Notes: generated by a model not told the origin, from the letters alone. 64,000 bases of DNA from Actinotalea alkalitolerans (GCF_023369855.1 NZ_JAMBPP010000010.1:124001-188000), one strand, 5' to 3'. Counted from the first letter of the stretch, positions 10,416 to 17,056 are shown. Made by a program: numbers and translations.

Positions 10416-11009
10416 GTGCAGCGCCTAGTCATCGCGCTGGTGACGGCCGTGCTCGCAGTGCTTCTTGCGGGCGCGTGTGTCCCCGCCTCAGCCGCGGGGG
10501 TGTACCTCGTCCCCGTGTACGACTTGTCTGCATCCGCGTACGACGGTGTCGCCGCACAGCGTGCAGGCGCACCCAGCGAGGAAGCGCCTGTCGCGTCGAA
10601 CGGCGTGTCTGACGGCGTCCAGGTGACGCTCCCGACCCCACCCGGGCCTCTCTCTCCCTTGTTGTCGGCTTCTACTGCCGCAAACACCGCGGCTCGCACT
10701 TCAAGCGTCGTTGACGACGTGCTGGCCGAGACGGCCGGGGCGACGCAGAGGAATCTCACGAGTTCCTACACGCTCAGCGCGGACGAGGCTCTGACTGCGG
10801 GGCAACGGTGGGTCGGTCAGGGCTACACCGAACTCGGCAAACCGGGGAGCGGCGTATTCCGGAGCACCGATGGCCTGCGGCAGTTCCGGATGGACGGGAA
10901 CTCGCTGATGGGCAACCACGCGCCTGGAGTCCCACACGTCCACCTGGAGACCTACGCGCCCGGCGCGAGAGTGCCCACCGTGAACAACCACATCCCCTTC
11001 CTGGACTGA
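10416..11009 (+). CDS. Sec-type orphan toxin, cassette 3 (PHVHLE-type domain)
   Basis: The first in-frame start after the immunity stop is GTG 10416, which begins a signal peptide ending near ASA (197 residues). The stem is the most diverged copy: VYDLSASAYDG, a Pro/Ala linker, then ASTAANTAA at the seam. The C-terminal domain (from about residue 110) has SYTLSADEAL, GSGVFRSTDGLRQFRMD and a histidine-rich end, PHVHLETY. This combination is familiar from RHS and filamentous-hemagglutinin toxin ends annotated only as polymorphic toxin domains. The conserved histidines could be catalytic or metal-binding, but the activity is not known to me. Its immunity gene starts two bases after the stop. Confidence 0.7.
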   Translation: MQRLVIALVTAVLAVLLAGACVPASAAGVYLVPVYDLSASAYDGVAAQRAGAPSEEAPVASNGVSDGVQVTLPTPPGPLSPLLSASTAANTAARTSSVVDDVLAETAGATQRNLTSSYTLSADEALTAGQRWVGQGYTELGKPGSGVFRSTDGLRQFRMDGNSLMGNHAPGVPHVHLETYAPGARVPTVNNHIPFLD

Positions 11010-11011
11010 CA

Positions 11012-11242
11012 ATGCGCGATCTCAAGGTTGGAGTGCTCGGGCGGATCGTTGCAGGCGAGGACACTGGGCGGTTCGTGGAGGTCATCGACGACACGGACAC
11101 CTCCGGCGGCTTCCTGATCCTGACCTACGAAAACGTCGACCGTTCCGGCAACGCCTACGACTCGTGGGTGGAATCGATCATTGATGTCGAGCTCTACTTC
11201 GCAGAGAGCGGCTGGGAGATCGAATGGCTCGACCGGCCGTGA
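11012..11242 (+). CDS. Predicted immunity protein, cassette 3
   Basis: A small 76-residue acidic protein starting two bases after the toxin stop. It lacks a signal peptide and is rich in D/E and aromatic residues (for example FAESGWEIEWLDRP at the end), a composition common in immunity proteins that bind basic toxin domains. The last codons overlap the start of the next toxin gene (GTGA at 11239-11242), keeping the tight coupling seen along the array. I do not recognise a family. Confidence 0.55.
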   Translation: MRDLKVGVLGRIVAGEDTGRFVEVIDDTDTSGGFLILTYENVDRSGNAYDSWVESIIDVELYFAESGWEIEWLDRP

Positions 11243-11997
11243 GGCCGCGCGCCTCTCTCGCACCTTCGAACTTGCGGCCGTCTCCGTTTCCCGAGGCGGG
11301 TGCACCTCCGGCTCGAGTGAGGCAGCGCGCGCTCCTGCTGCACTGGCCCTTCTCCTTCCTGGTCGCGATCCTCGCGGGCATCGCGGGGCTGGTCGGAGTG
11401 GGGTCCGCGTGGGCGACGACGGCCACTGCGCCCGTCGCCGCCTGTGCAACAACGGAGCCGGCTGCCTCAACGACTCCCTTCTCCGCCTACGACTCGGCCT
11501 CCTACGCCTACGACACCCGTGCGCTGTTGGCGTCGCCGGACGCCGCGGCGACGAACGCACGCGGGGTTACGCCAGCGGAGCCAGCAGCGGCATCGTGGGT
11601 GAGCCCTGTCTCTGTCGCGCGTGACGTAGTTGCCGCAAACACCGCAAAGGCCGCTGCCGATGCTGCGTTGGCTTCTGGTCGCACGAGTGGCGCGGCGGCG
11701 GAGCTCAGGGTTGGAGGGCAGGTCTTCACCGACGTCTCGACGGGCGGCGCCCCGCGGGTGCTCAATGGGTCGGTGCAGGATGCACTGGACGCTGTGCCGC
11801 TCGCACAGCGTGCGCCTTGGCACGGCGCTTGCGCCGAGATGGGCTGTCTGAGTCAAGCTTTGAACGCCGGCGTGAATCCGGCTGGCGGCTCGATCCGTGC
11901 GGTGGCGATCGGTGCGTCGAACCCAGGCCACGGCTTGCCGAAGGTGGTCTGTACGAGCTGCTCAGCCGTTCTGGATATCTTTGGAGTCGGGCGATGA
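11239..11997 (+). CDS. Sec-type orphan toxin, cassette 4 (YwqJ-like deaminase)
   Basis: GTG 11239 overlaps the upstream stop (GTGA). ATG 11224 and GTG 11317 are in-frame alternatives. The hydrophobic export segment lies near residues 35-60 and is preceded by a long basic, proline-rich n-region. The shared stem follows: YDSASYAYD, SPDAA, SWVSPVSV, VVAANTAKA. The C-terminal domain has HGACAEMGCLSQAL and later VVCTSCSAVL. The His/Cys-Ala-Glu motif plus a CxxC pair is the zinc-binding signature of the YwqJ-like branch of deaminase-fold toxins, which are predicted to deaminate nucleic-acid bases or nucleotides. The next gene overlaps by ATGA and should encode the immunity protein. Family call is good. 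Substrate unknown. Confidence 0.8.
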   Translation: MRPRASLAPSNLRPSPFPEAGAPPARVRQRALLLHWPFSFLVAILAGIAGLVGVGSAWATTATAPVAACATTEPAASTTPFSAYDSASYAYDTRALLASPDAAATNARGVTPAEPAAASWVSPVSVARDVVAANTAKAAADAALASGRTSGAAAELRVGGQVFTDVSTGGAPRVLNGSVQDALDAVPLAQRAPWHGACAEMGCLSQALNAGVNPAGGSIRAVAIGASNPGHGLPKVVCTSCSAVLDIFGVGR

Positions 11998-12365
11998 ACG
12001 GACAGGACTACCTGCATGCCGCCACCCGTCTCGAGACGGCTGAGGGGCTGGATCCGTGGACTGCGCTCATGCGGGTTCTCGTGGGGAGGCTCCAGGGCAT
12101 GGACTTGCCGGCTCCGCTCCAGCCAGCGCTGGATCAGGCGGCGAGCCATTGGTCAGGGCACCCTGGCGTCCTGCCTGAGCTGAAGACTGAGGTCTGGCGG
12201 TACATCGAGGCCATGGGTCCCTCCGGTGCCGATCTGACCACGCCCGAGGGCAGGACGGCCCGGGCGTTGCTCTGCGTGCTCGAGCCAGACGGAGACGACG
12301 AGGCGCGGTCCATGACCGCGGAGTGGTTTGCCGCCATGGCCGACGACCAGCAAGCCGCAGGCTGA
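11994..12365 (+). CDS. Predicted immunity protein, cassette 4
   Basis: A 123-residue protein whose ATG overlaps the deaminase stop (ATGA). It is mostly helical and acidic (ETAEGLDPWTALMRVL, SMTAEWFAAMADDQQAAG), with no export signal. The position directly after a YwqJ-like toxin, with coupled translation, makes immunity the likely role. No family recognised from sequence alone. The next toxin gene starts four bases after its stop. Confidence 0.55.
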   Translation: MNGQDYLHAATRLETAEGLDPWTALMRVLVGRLQGMDLPAPLQPALDQAASHWSGHPGVLPELKTEVWRYIEAMGPSGADLTTPEGRTARALLCVLEPDGDDEARSMTAEWFAAMADDQQAAG

Positions 12366-12369
12366 ACGC

Positions 12370-12973
12370 GTGAATCGACGGGGCGGTGCCACGTGCTGGC
12401 TGAGCCGGGCCCTTCGCTCGGCGGCAGTCGTGCTCGCCGTCATCGTCGGCATGTTCACGGCCGCGCCTGCGCCTGCCGCTGTGGTGACCTACGCCTACGA
12501 CACCGCCGCCTCCACCTGCGCCGCGGTCGTGCCGTTGTCGTCGCCGGAAAACCGTGGTGTCATACGTGCGGGGTTCGCCGCCAGCGCAGGAAGTCGCGTC
12601 GTGGGCGAGCCCCGCCTCCGGTCGGCATAACGGAGATGCCGCAAACGCCGGCACCTCTAGTGTCAGGAACGTCCTGATCTCCCAGCCGAGACAACTGCAG
12701 GCGAAGTTCGGTCATGCGGACGACTTCGGCGTAACGGGAAACTACAACAGCGCGAACGCCGCCAGGTTCAACGAGGCGGTCTTCGAGCACATCAACGCGC
12801 CGGGCACCACAACGATCCGAGGGACCTACCGGGGCGACCCGGTCACGCACTTCCTCGACCCGACGACGGGCTTGAACGTCATCTCGCGCGACGGCGTCTT
12901 CGTCAGCGGATGGAGACTGAACTCGGATCAACTCGCCAACGTCCTCAGGAACGGGAGTCTCGGTGGTGGATGA
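12370..12973 (+). pseudogene. Orphan toxin, cassette 5 (colicin D-like), frameshifted
   Basis: GTG 12370 begins a signal peptide (ending near APAPA) and the start of the stem (TYAYDTAAS, then PLSSPE), but this frame stops at 12630. The rest of the stem (VRGSPP, then ASWASPAS) and the toxin continue in the next frame through 12973. Against the cassette 6 stem there is one extra base between about 12548 and 12575, where an AAAA run lies. The toxin (HADDFGV, FNEAVFEHI, TTTIRGTYRGDPVTHF, ISRDGVFVSGWRL) matches the C-terminal ribonuclease domain of colicin D and related contact-dependent toxins, known to cleave tRNA-Arg anticodon loops. As written the export signal is disconnected from the toxin. 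A sequencing error or programmed frameshift are alternatives. Confidence 0.7.
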
Positions 12974-13199
12974 CCACGTATCCGTCGGCCTGAAGCGCGA
13001 CCATGCGCTTGTGCTGTACGACTGGCTCGCACGCACCTCGGTCGCGGGCCGGCCTGCAGAGTTCGCTGACCAGGCCGAGCAGCGCACGCTTTGGGACCTA
13101 GAGTCGGCCCTCGAGTCGCTGCTCCCGGAGACGCTCCAGGACGACTACCCCGAGCGCATCACTCGGGCTCGGGATCGGGTCAGGGACCAAGGCGCGTGA
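12966..13199 (+). CDS. Predicted colicin D-type immunity protein, cassette 5
   Basis: A 77-residue helical protein from GTG 12966 (GTG 12963 is equally possible), overlapping the end of the colicin D-like toxin by a few bases. The size and all-helical look (LVLYDWLARTSVA, LWDLESALESLLPETL) fit small immunity proteins that cap tRNase toxins, such as that of colicin D. I cannot show homology by eye. Its intact frame despite the toxin frameshift suggests protection is still under selection. The stop overlaps the next ATG (TGATG). Confidence 0.55.
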   Translation: MDDHVSVGLKRDHALVLYDWLARTSVAGRPAEFADQAEQRTLWDLESALESLLPETLQDDYPERITRARDRVRDQGA

Positions 13200-13804
13200 T
13201 GGGTCAGCGAGCGACCGGCGGGCGGATTCGGGGCTGGCTCGCCCTCGCGGTCGCGTTGGCCGCTTTCGCAGTCAGTTCCGGCCTCGTTGGTGCGGCTCCC
13301 GCGTCGGCCGCTCTGGCGGCGTACGACTACGACACCGCCGCCTACACCTACGACGGCCTTTCGCGGTTGTCATCGCCGGACACTGCACCGGAGGACGCGC
13401 GGGGGTCGCCGCCGGGGCCGGGCGCCGCGTCCTGGGCGAGCTCCGTCTCCAGCGGCGGCTTCGGTGTTGCCGCAAACACCGCGATCGACATCCGCCCGCC
13501 ACTGTCGATCGGATCGCGCCAGTTTGGTGCAAAGTGGGGGAAGCACGCAGCCGACTACGGGCTCGATCCCGCGAGCAACTCCGCCCGATCGTCGTTCATG
13601 AGCAGGGCACGAGACGCACACCTCAACCCTGTCGAGGTGCGCCGCGGCGCGTGGAACCCCGCTGGAGGCGGTGGGGACAACTACTTCTTCTTCCGCCAGG
13701 GTGACGATCTCCTCGTCACGCAACCAGGCGGCGAGTTCGTCACGATGTTCCCGGGTGGGAGCACCAACGCCTGGTTCAAGAACGCGGAGGTGTTCCCGCA
13801 TTGA
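13199..13804 (+). CDS. Sec-type orphan toxin, cassette 6 (unassigned toxin domain)
   Basis: ATG 13199 (or GTG 13196) gives about 201 residues with a clear signal peptide ending AAPASA. The stem is the best-preserved copy: AAYDYDTAAYTYDGLSRLSS, SPDTAPEDARGSPP, GAASWASSV, then VAANTA. The YTYDGLSRL run closely resembles an RHS YD repeat. The ~105-residue C-terminal domain has FGAKWGKHAADYGLD, GAWNPAGGGGDNYFFF and FVTMFPGGSTNAWF. It looks like a compact globular toxin but I do not recognise its activity. The immunity gene overlaps the stop through a TTG start. Confidence 0.7.
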   Translation: MGQRATGGRIRGWLALAVALAAFAVSSGLVGAAPASAALAAYDYDTAAYTYDGLSRLSSPDTAPEDARGSPPGPGAASWASSVSSGGFGVAANTAIDIRPPLSIGSRQFGAKWGKHAADYGLDPASNSARSSFMSRARDAHLNPVEVRRGAWNPAGGGGDNYFFFRQGDDLLVTQPGGEFVTMFPGGSTNAWFKNAEVFPH

Positions 13805-14214
13805 TCGACACGCTCCCTGGTCGTCGCTGTGCGTCCATTCGCTGCTTCCAGCACCGGCTCGCCGGCCACCCAACCAGCGAGTCTGGACCGATCGAGTTCG
13901 GGTGGGCCGACGGCACATGGCTGACTCTGGACGCCAACGCCGACTGGACTCTGGCTCTCTCCACCCAGCCTTGGGTCGATCCGTACGCTGGAGTCTCTGT
14001 GGCCGAGCGGGAGGCGCTAGCGCAAGAGGTTGGGCTCTGGCATCAAGCGCCGGCTCCGATCGCGCTGCGCCGACTCGTCGGACAGTCCGTAGCCTCAGTT
14101 CTGCCGGAGTTCAACGAGGTTGGTGAACTTGTGGGCCTCAAGCTCGCGTTCGAGGCGCAGGTCGTTGCTGCGCGCGTAGTCGGGGGAGAAGTCGTCGTCG
14201 AGGCTCTTGACTGA
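13801..14214 (+). CDS. Predicted immunity protein, cassette 6
   Basis: A 137-residue protein starting with TTG that overlaps the toxin stop (TTGA at 13801-13804). A TTG start at such an overlap suggests expression depends on translational coupling. The sequence has paired beta strands with many Trp residues (FGWADGTWLTL, DANADWTLAL) and an acidic C-terminus ending VVVEALD. No signal peptide. Its place after a toxin and before a further cassette makes immunity the best call. Family unknown. Confidence 0.55.
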   Translation: MIDTLPGRRCASIRCFQHRLAGHPTSESGPIEFGWADGTWLTLDANADWTLALSTQPWVDPYAGVSVAEREALAQEVGLWHQAPAPIALRRLVGQSVASVLPEFNEVGELVGLKLAFEAQVVAARVVGGEVVVEALD

Positions 14215-14219
14215 AAAGG

Positions 14220-14339
14220 CGAACGGGTCCCCCGACGCCGGCGCTCGTCGGTGCGATCATTGGCGCTGCGGCGGCTTACGCCCTAACGCAGGCGTCCACG
14301 ACGGCGCTTGACCACGCCTGGAGGCAGGAAGACCCGTGA
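14220..14339 (+). pseudogene. 3' fragment of a glycine-zipper membrane toxin
   Basis: No start codon is present, but the frame ending at TGA 14337-14339 encodes ALVGAIIGAAAAYALTQ followed by DHAWRQEDP. This lines up with the end of the intact protein at 14913-15311 (GTIVGAVVGAVIGG, then DEAWREDL). It is therefore the leftover end of a second copy of that toxin, truncated by recombination after cassette 6. The stop overlaps the start of its intact immunity-like gene by GTGA. Confidence 0.7.
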
Positions 14340-14743
14340 TCGCTTTCCGATGGCTGGTGTTGATCATCTGGCCGAGTTTTTCTGTCCTGAGCGCAGTGGC
14401 GGTGATGCGGATCTGGAACTCCGAGGAGGGAAGCGAAACCACCGAGCGCAACTTCCAACCCGTGTACGACTTATGGCGGCTGCGCGCGCGTGCACTGGGC
14501 GCTGGTTCGATGACCCTGGTCGTGAGCCTGCTCGTAGTTCCCAAGGAGGTTGTCAGCCTGATCCACGGAGGTGCTCCCTGGGAGGGCGGCTACTCTGAGA
14601 CCGTCGACAACATGTCACTCGCAGGTGTCGTTGGGTTCCTTCTTTTTGGTCTGCTTTGGGTGACCGCGAATTTCTGGGGTCGTCCGCGGTGGATCATTCC
14701 CCCGTACCTGCGACCAGATCGCAAGCGCGATCGCGTCGACTGA
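14336..14743 (+). CDS. Membrane immunity-like protein, copy A
   Basis: A 135-residue protein from GTG 14336 with three likely membrane segments: residues ~3-25 (FRWLVLIIWPSFSVLSAVAV), ~52-72, and ~101-120 (VVGFLLFGLLWVTANFW). The end is basic (RKRDRVD). It is clearly paralogous to the protein at 15308-15736: both have the E(R/T)xFQPxYDLWRLRARA block and the ANFWGRPRW(I/V)IPPYLRP block. The partner toxin upstream is only a fragment, so this copy is probably an orphan immunity gene. A membrane immunity protein fits a toxin with glycine-zipper membrane segments. Function inferred. Confidence 0.6.
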   Translation: MIAFRWLVLIIWPSFSVLSAVAVMRIWNSEEGSETTERNFQPVYDLWRLRARALGAGSMTLVVSLLVVPKEVVSLIHGGAPWEGGYSETVDNMSLAGVVGFLLFGLLWVTANFWGRPRWIIPPYLRPDRKRDRVD

Positions 14744-14912
14744 GCCGCCTGCGTCGGCCAGGCCGGCGATCTCCAGCACCTTTGCGGGAGTAGCCGCGGG
14801 GGTTGCAGTCAGTAGGCGGGTGGCGGACCACGCGAGTGGTGCGACAGTCGTCCTCAATGATCGTGGAGCCAGTGGGAAGAGTTAGTCGGCGGCGAGATGG
14901 ACTCTCCGCAAC

Positions 14913-15311
14913 ATGAACTCCGACCCTGCGCTGAGGACCTTGAACCGCTATGGGAGCTCGCCCCTGGTGCGCACCGGCGGCCGTGCGCTACCGGTCGCTG
15001 GCGTGGCGCTCAACGGCTACTTCAGCTACCAGGACTCACGCGACAACGGCGACCCAGACAGCCTAACCGCTGCCAAGACAGCAGCCGGCGTGGGCGCGGC
15101 GGGTGCGGGGCTGGCCCTTGGCGCACTTGGGGGTGCATTCGCTGCGGCGGGCACAGGTGCTCTGATGGGTGCGACGGCCGGAAGCGTTGTACCCGTCGTG
15201 GGTACGATCGTCGGGGCTGTCGTTGGGGCCGTCATCGGAGGGATTGTGACCTACTACGCCACGCAGTGGTCTACCAACAAACTTGACGAAGCTTGGAGGG
15301 AGGACCTGTGA
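14913..15311 (+). CDS. Small glycine-zipper membrane protein, candidate pore toxin
   Basis: A 132-residue protein without signal peptide or the YD stem. After a polar N-terminus (NSDPALRTLNRYGSSPLV) it has a long Gly/Ala-rich hydrophobic region from about residue 55 to 115, with GxxxG repeats (GAVVGAVIGG). Such glycine zippers occur in membrane-inserting toxins. The C-terminus is DEAWREDL. The next gene overlaps by GTGA and encodes a three-segment membrane protein, and the same pair occurs partly duplicated just upstream. Toxin and immunity roles are inferred from this arrangement. The 169 bp before it holds no intact gene. Confidence 0.5.
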   Translation: MNSDPALRTLNRYGSSPLVRTGGRALPVAGVALNGYFSYQDSRDNGDPDSLTAAKTAAGVGAAGAGLALGALGGAFAAAGTGALMGATAGSVVPVVGTIVGAVVGAVIGGIVTYYATQWSTNKLDEAWREDL

Positions 15312-15736
15312 TCGCGCTCCGATGGGCAATCTTGGTCCTGTGGTTCCTCCTGCCTGCGGTGGCAACCTGCACTTTGGTCTGGACCTGGAACTCCAAGGAG
15401 CGCAGCGAATACGTAGAGCGAAGTTTCCAGCCCCTGTATGATCTGTGGCGCCTGCGGGCGCGTGCAGTGGGCGCTGCGTCACTTGGGCTGCTCTCAAGCA
15501 TCCTCGCAATTCCCCAGGAAGTTGCCAGTCTGCTACATGGTGGTGCTGCGGCGGAGGGCGGCTACTCGGAGATCGCTGACCGACTCGCCGACGTCGGCTT
15601 CTCGGGTTTCTTTTTCTTCGCTCTGCTCACGCTCACCGCGAATTTCTGGGGTCGTCCCAGGTGGGTTATTCCCCCGTATCTGCGACCGGTTCGCAAACGC
15701 GATCGCGTGACCGCGCCGCGGGAACCGGATGAGTGA
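15308..15736 (+). CDS. Membrane immunity-like protein, copy B
   Basis: A 142-residue paralogue of the protein at 14336-14743, starting GTG 15308 within the stop of the glycine-zipper gene (GTGA). Three membrane segments are in the same positions, with the same ANFWGRPRWVIPPYLRP block and a longer polar tail (TAPREPDE). Here the candidate toxin is intact, so this is the complete version of the pair. It ends the toxin array. The integrase follows on the opposite strand, with no recognised gene in the 116 bp between. Confidence 0.6.
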   Translation: MIALRWAILVLWFLLPAVATCTLVWTWNSKERSEYVERSFQPLYDLWRLRARAVGAASLGLLSSILAIPQEVASLLHGGAAAEGGYSEIADRLADVGFSGFFFFALLTLTANFWGRPRWVIPPYLRPVRKRDRVTAPREPDE

Positions 15737-15852
15737 GGCGAAGCCGGCGAAGCCGCCACGGCGCGGCGATCTTCTGGTCTGGGGGCGCCGAGTCCGGCGT
15801 CGAGTCCGGACTTCGATGAGGCCTTCAACGTCGTGTCCCCGGAGCGGACGGT

Positions 15853-16458
15853 CTACTGCTTGGGGATCTCGAGGGCCAAGTGCGCGGTCCTGGTCGGGTT
15901 GATGTTGTGCCGGTAGACGTTCGCTGTGACGGTGATCGACTTGTGGCCGAGTGTGTCGGCGATGTCCTCGAGACGAATGCCGGCGTTCGACAGCAGTGAT
16001 GCGGTGGCGTGGCGCAGCGCGTGCGGGTGGAGGCCCGGCAGCCCGATCTTGCGCCCAATGCGGGCGAGTGCCCGCCGAGTATTCGACGGGTCAAGGGGAG
16101 TGCCGGATTCGGCGGTGAACATGAGCCCGTCGGGGTTGCTCCACGCTGGCTGACGGGCGGCGTCGGTCGCCTGCTGACGTTCCTGGGCGAGGATGGCTTC
16201 GACGAGTCGCGGCGAGAGTCCGAGAGTCCGGTGGCTGGTCGGGGTCTTGGGTGCGACCAAGAGCATCCCTGCGGTGGTGCGCCGGAGACTGTGCGTGACG
16301 CAGAGGGTGGGCGGGTCAGCTGTGAGGTCCAGGTCCCGCCAGCGCAATGCGGCGACTTCCCCGGGCCGTAGGCCCAGGAGAAGCTGGATCAGGAGCATCG
16401 ACCCGAGCCGTTCCTCGGCCAGGGCATCCAGGAACCTCCCGGCTTCCTCGACGGTCAT
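15853..16458 (-). CDS. Tyrosine recombinase, catalytic half
   Basis: A 201-residue frame carrying the complete catalytic set of phage-type integrases: Arg31 in LLLGLRPGEVAALRW, His146 and Arg149 in HPHALRHA, His172 in LGHKSIT and the nucleophile Tyr182 in NVYRH. The DNA-binding half is in a separate frame immediately upstream, ending where this one begins (ATGA overlap at 16455-16458). Normal family members are single proteins of about 380 residues. Either the gene is frameshifted at a GAAAAGC run, or the two halves are made by coupled translation and assemble. The protein would act on the tRNA-Pro site about 700 bp away. Confidence 0.85.
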   Translation of the reverse strand: MTVEEAGRFLDALAEERLGSMLLIQLLLGLRPGEVAALRWRDLDLTADPPTLCVTHSLRRTTAGMLLVAPKTPTSHRTLGLSPRLVEAILAQERQQATDAARQPAWSNPDGLMFTAESGTPLDPSNTRRALARIGRKIGLPGLHPHALRHATASLLSNAGIRLEDIADTLGHKSITVTANVYRHNINPTRTAHLALEIPKQ

Positions 16459-17003
16459 GCTTTTCGTTCTTGGCGTGGCCCCCGGGGGGCATGCACGACC
16501 TCCGCGACGTTGCGGTTGACGATCTCGCGTCGTCTGGCGAACTCCAGGATGCGCTGAGCGAGGTTCAGGATCAGTCGAAGGGTCCGCCCGGACAGGCCGG
16601 CTTCGGCCAGCTGGTCCAGCACGTCCTCGATGTCGTCGGCGCGCAGCGCGGTGACCTTGATGGGCCCGAGCTGGGGGAGGAGTCGCTTGCGGATGAGGGA
16701 GGCGTAGTTGTCACGGGTCAGGTCGGAGGTCTCGGCGGGTAGGCCCCGCACCAGCCAGAGCTCGGCCAGTTCGGCGAACGTGCGGGTCTGGGCGGTGAGG
16801 TCGACTCCGTCGCGGCGCCGCAGTCGGGCGGCTTCGAGCTTCTCGCGCGCCTCGGCCCGGGTGCGCCCGGTGACCTTGACCCGCACCCGCTTGCCGGCCG
16901 CGTTGCGCCCCAGGTCCAGGCGCCCGGTCCACAGGCCCACGCTCTTGTCGAACGTCACTGCGCCCAGGCCTCGTTCGCGGCGCGGCCGCTCGGCTGTAGC
17001 CAT
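16455..17003 (-). CDS. Tyrosine recombinase, N-terminal arm and core-binding half
   Basis: A 182-residue frame (ATG 17003, with GTG 17015 as alternative). It begins with an arm-binding-type region (GAVTFDKSVGLWTGRLDLG) and continues into a SAM-like core-binding domain (TFAELAELWLVRGL, YASLIRKRLLPQLG, VLDQLAEAGLSGRTL). It stops after RQERKA at the point where the integrase linker should lead into the catalytic domain. One missing base near 16462 would join the two frames. The gene points away from the att site, with its start facing it, the usual arrangement for integrases of tRNA-targeted elements. Confidence 0.85.
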   Translation of the reverse strand: MATAERPRRERGLGAVTFDKSVGLWTGRLDLGRNAAGKRVRVKVTGRTRAEAREKLEAARLRRRDGVDLTAQTRTFAELAELWLVRGLPAETSDLTRDNYASLIRKRLLPQLGPIKVTALRADDIEDVLDQLAEAGLSGRTLRLILNLAQRILEFARRREIVNRNVAEVVHAPRGPRQERKA

Positions 17004-17031
17004 GGATGCGTCCACCGTTCCGGCTCGGTAG

Positions 17032-17056
17032 TTAGGGTCCAGGGCCTGGACCCTAA
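17032..17056. promoter_or_regulatory. 25-bp inverted repeat upstream of the integrase
   Basis: TTAGGGTCCAG and CTGGACCCTAA form perfect 11-bp arms around GGC. The repeat sits 16-53 bp upstream of the integrase starts and about 100 bp from the tRNA fragment. It could be an operator for integrase expression or an arm-type binding site of the recombinase. Confidence 0.6.

Larger units (their letters stand above)
8559..13483 (+). repeat. Seam repeat GCCGCAAACACCGC, six dispersed copies
   Basis: Copies start at 8559 (RHS C-terminus, one change), 9541, 10677, 11632, 12638 (two changes) and 13469. Each lies at or near the point where the shared N-terminal part meets the variable toxin domain and encodes AANTA or a close variant. 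Around four of them the upstream DNA for the TGGGTGAGCCC or TGGGCGAGC segment is also conserved. Shared DNA next to variable ends is what recombination-driven toxin exchange would leave, though protein-level constraint could also explain part of it. Confidence 0.75.

Noticed and set aside
14744-14912. Additional stem or signal peptide for the glycine-zipper protein
   Set aside because: The frames here are short and lack YD motifs or a signal peptide in phase with 14913.
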